From Ktedonobacter sp. 13_1_20CM_4_53_11 (lineage in GTDB: Bacteria > Chloroflexota > Ktedonobacteria > Ktedonobacterales > Ktedonobacteraceae): DNA of 14,020 nt. The position numbers and the translations under genes were made by a program. A model generated the notes under the pieces. That model was given only the letters and a program-made list of their open reading frames with translations, had not been told where the DNA came from and made no database searches. Below, piece after piece: positions 12,324 through 14,020 of this stretch. The stretch covers positions 1 to 14,020 of the forward strand of contig MNIY01000127.1 in the NCBI GenBank assembly GCA_001919995.1. Reading direction: 5' to 3'. The first letter of the stretch is position 1; each line of letters opens with the position of its first letter.

Positions 12324-14000
12324 ATGGCAGTGTCCAAGACCCCAAATATGACGAATTATGAGGCTGAACGACAAAGTTTCCATCTTGATGTTCCCGAATA
12401 TTTCAACTTTGCCATTGATGTGATCGGCAAGTGGGCTGCCGACCCGCACAAGCCTGCAATGCTGTGGATAGGAGAGCACGGCGAAGAGAAAGGACTTACC
12501 TTTGCACACTTTGCGGAACGTTCCAGCCGCGCCGCCAACGCCTTCGCTACCCTCGGCATCAAGAAGGGTGACTGCATCCTCGTAATGTTGCCGCGTATCC
12601 CTGAATGGTGGGAAGGTGTGCTAGGTCTAATGAAGATTGGAGCTATTCCCATTCCCTGTACCACTCTGCTGACACCCCATGACATCCAATTCCGTGCAGA
12701 GGTTTCTGAGGCTACAGGATTCATCACGGACAGCGAGGGTGCGGCCAAATTTGATCAGGTGCGCAACGAGTGCCCTACGATCAAAGTGACGGTACTGGTT
12801 CAGCCTGACGCGGATGTTGCCGGGCGCGAGGGATGGACGAGCTATCACCAGGTCGTCGATGAGGCATCGCCAGAATTTACTGGACCCAAAACCCGTAGCG
12901 ATGATTCTTGCCTGGTCTATTTCACCTCCGGCACGGTCGGCTATCCCAAGATGGTGCTGCACACCCACGCCAGCTATCCTATCGGCCATACTATCACGGG
13001 CAAATACTGGCTTGATCTGCATGAGGATGATTTGCATTGGAATTTATCCGAAATGGGCTGGGCAAAGGCTGCCTGGAGCAACCTCTTTGGACCATGGGTC
13101 ATGGGTGCTGCTATGTTTATGCAGGACGCGCGTGGCAAGTTCGACCCGATTGAAACACTTGAGATGCTGCGCAAGTATCCCATCACCACGCTCTGCGCCC
13201 CTCCAACTGCCTACCGTATGCTCGTATTAGATGAACCCCTGGCCTATCTGAAAGACAATCCCCCCAAGGCGCTGCGGCACTGTGTTGGTGCGGGAGAGCC
13301 ACTCAATCCAGAGGTAATAAGAACGTGGCAACAAAACACAGGGATGACTATTCGCGATGGCTACGGCCAGACCGAAACGGTGCTACTTTGTGCCAACTTT
13401 CCGCCCTTGGAGGTGAAGCCTGGCTCGATGGGCAAGCCGTCGCCAGGTTTCGAGGTGAGCGTGATCGACCACGACGGCAGCGAGCTTCCTCCGAACAAGG
13501 AAGGTGATATCGCGGTAAAGATAAAGCCACGGCGCCCAACGTGGATGTTTAAAGAATACTGGCGCAACCCGGAGGCAACGCAAGCCTGTATTCGTGGCGA
13601 TTGGTACATCACCGGGGATCGTGCCTACAAGGACGAGGATGGCTACTTCTGGTTTGTCGGACGAGCAGATGATGTGATTATCAGCGCAGGCTACCGTATC
13701 GGCCCCTTCGAGGTGGAAAGTGCATTGAAAGAGCACCCCGCCGTTGCCGAGTCGGCGGTGATTGCCAGTCCCGATGAAATGCGCGGTGAGGTCGTCAAGG
13801 CTTTTGTTATCCTGGCACCGGGCTATACTGCCTCCTCTGAACTGGCAAGCGAACTCCAGGAGCATGTCAAACGTGTCACGGCTCCCTACAAGTATCCTCG
13901 TGAGATCGAGTTCGTGGAGAGCTTGCCCAAGACGATTTCAGGCAAGATCCGCCGCGTCGAACTCCGCGATATGGAACGTCAAAAGAAATTGGGGAAATAA
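12324..14000 (+). CDS. Acyl-CoA synthetase, AMP-forming, medium-chain (ACSM/MACS) type
   Basis: 558 residues. The ATG at 12324 follows GGAAGGAG by eight bases; a longer GTG frame from 12285 is rejected. The protein belongs to the ANL adenylating superfamily. It activates a carboxylic acid to an acyl-adenylate and then to acyl-CoA, in the cytoplasm. Visible motifs are the P-loop YFTSGTVGYPK (199-209, with V in place of the usual T), DGYGQTE (345-351), WYITGDRAYKDEDGYFWFVG then RADD (D432 and R447, ATP ribose and hinge contacts), SAGYRIGPFEVE, and the C-terminal catalytic lysine in PKTISGKIRR (K541). The WNLSEMGWAKAAWSNLFGPW segment fits medium-chain acyl-CoA synthetases better than acetyl-CoA synthetases. 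The substrate cannot be fixed from sequence. Length is normal and the gene appears intact. No fatty-acid gene lies within the window. Confidence 0.92.
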   Translation: MAVSKTPNMTNYEAERQSFHLDVPEYFNFAIDVIGKWAADPHKPAMLWIGEHGEEKGLTFAHFAERSSRAANAFATLGIKKGDCILVMLPRIPEWWEGVLGLMKIGAIPIPCTTLLTPHDIQFRAEVSEATGFITDSEGAAKFDQVRNECPTIKVTVLVQPDADVAGREGWTSYHQVVDEASPEFTGPKTRSDDSCLVYFTSGTVGYPKMVLHTHASYPIGHTITGKYWLDLHEDDLHWNLSEMGWAKAAWSNLFGPWVMGAAMFMQDARGKFDPIETLEMLRKYPITTLCAPPTAYRMLVLDEPLAYLKDNPPKALRHCVGAGEPLNPEVIRTWQQNTGMTIRDGYGQTETVLLCANFPPLEVKPGSMGKPSPGFEVSVIDHDGSELPPNKEGDIAVKIKPRRPTWMFKEYWRNPEATQACIRGDWYITGDRAYKDEDGYFWFVGRADDVIISAGYRIGPFEVESALKEHPAVAESAVIASPDEMRGEVVKAFVILAPGYTASSELASELQEHVKRVTAPYKYPREIEFVESLPKTISGKIRRVELRDMERQKKLGK

Positions 14001-14020
14001 GTTCGCACGTACCCATCTTC

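Noticed and set aside
1..14020. CRISPR arrays, tandem repeats, toxin-antitoxin pairs, tRNA or rRNA genes
   Set aside because: No regularly spaced repeats and no structural RNA signatures were seen on either strand. The small genes have no toxin or antitoxin motifs.

Overview
The window looks like a stretch of accessory chromosome from a bacterium of the Chloroflexota, most likely class Ktedonobacteria. That is inferred from the style of the proteins: Ktedonobacter-like IS66, IS6, IS630 and IS1 transposase relics, a DUF4239 membrane protein, a holin-domain/phosphatase fusion, an ECF sigma factor and several tiny lineage-type proteins. No rRNA or tRNA is present to confirm it. Good AGGAGG-type ribosome binding sites precede most of the genes called as intact.

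Layout. Positions 1-968 are gene-poor, with a head-on pair of small, apparently broken genes at 45-303 and one copy of a dispersed repeat. Positions 969-2930 (+) hold a two-helix membrane protein, scraps of IS6 and IS66 transposases, and a DUF4239 four-helix membrane protein preceded by a perfect 16-bp palindrome. Positions 2978-4624 are two transposase pseudogenes: IS66 on the minus strand and an integrase-core type on the plus strand. Positions 4609-5659 (-) hold a CxxC small protein followed by a six-helix membrane protein. Positions 5660-6661 hold a second repeat copy and an IS1 relic. Positions 6662-9145 (-) hold a 686-residue holin-domain/alkaline-phosphatase-superfamily protein followed by a DUF3846 protein, probably co-transcribed. 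Positions 9160-10339 hold IS6 and IS630 relics and the third repeat copy. Positions 10434-12089 hold a 72-residue protein, an ECF sigma factor and a broken small gene with an intact promoter. Positions 12324-14000 (+) encode an intact medium-chain-type acyl-CoA synthetase.

The main theme is a graveyard of insertion sequences. At least six transposase relics from five families are present, none of them functional. Most have lost an internal block rather than just an end, which leaves short N-part/C-part fusions. The intact genes between them are metabolic (acyl-CoA activation), membrane (DUF4239, six-helix, holin/phosphatase) or regulatory (ECF sigma), and they do not form one recognisable pathway. 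I found no CRISPR array, toxin-antitoxin pair, prophage or biosynthetic cluster. The best candidates for something undescribed are a three-copy degenerate repeat of about 109 bp, the palindromic operator-like site before the DUF4239 gene, and the holin/phosphatase plus DUF3846 pair.
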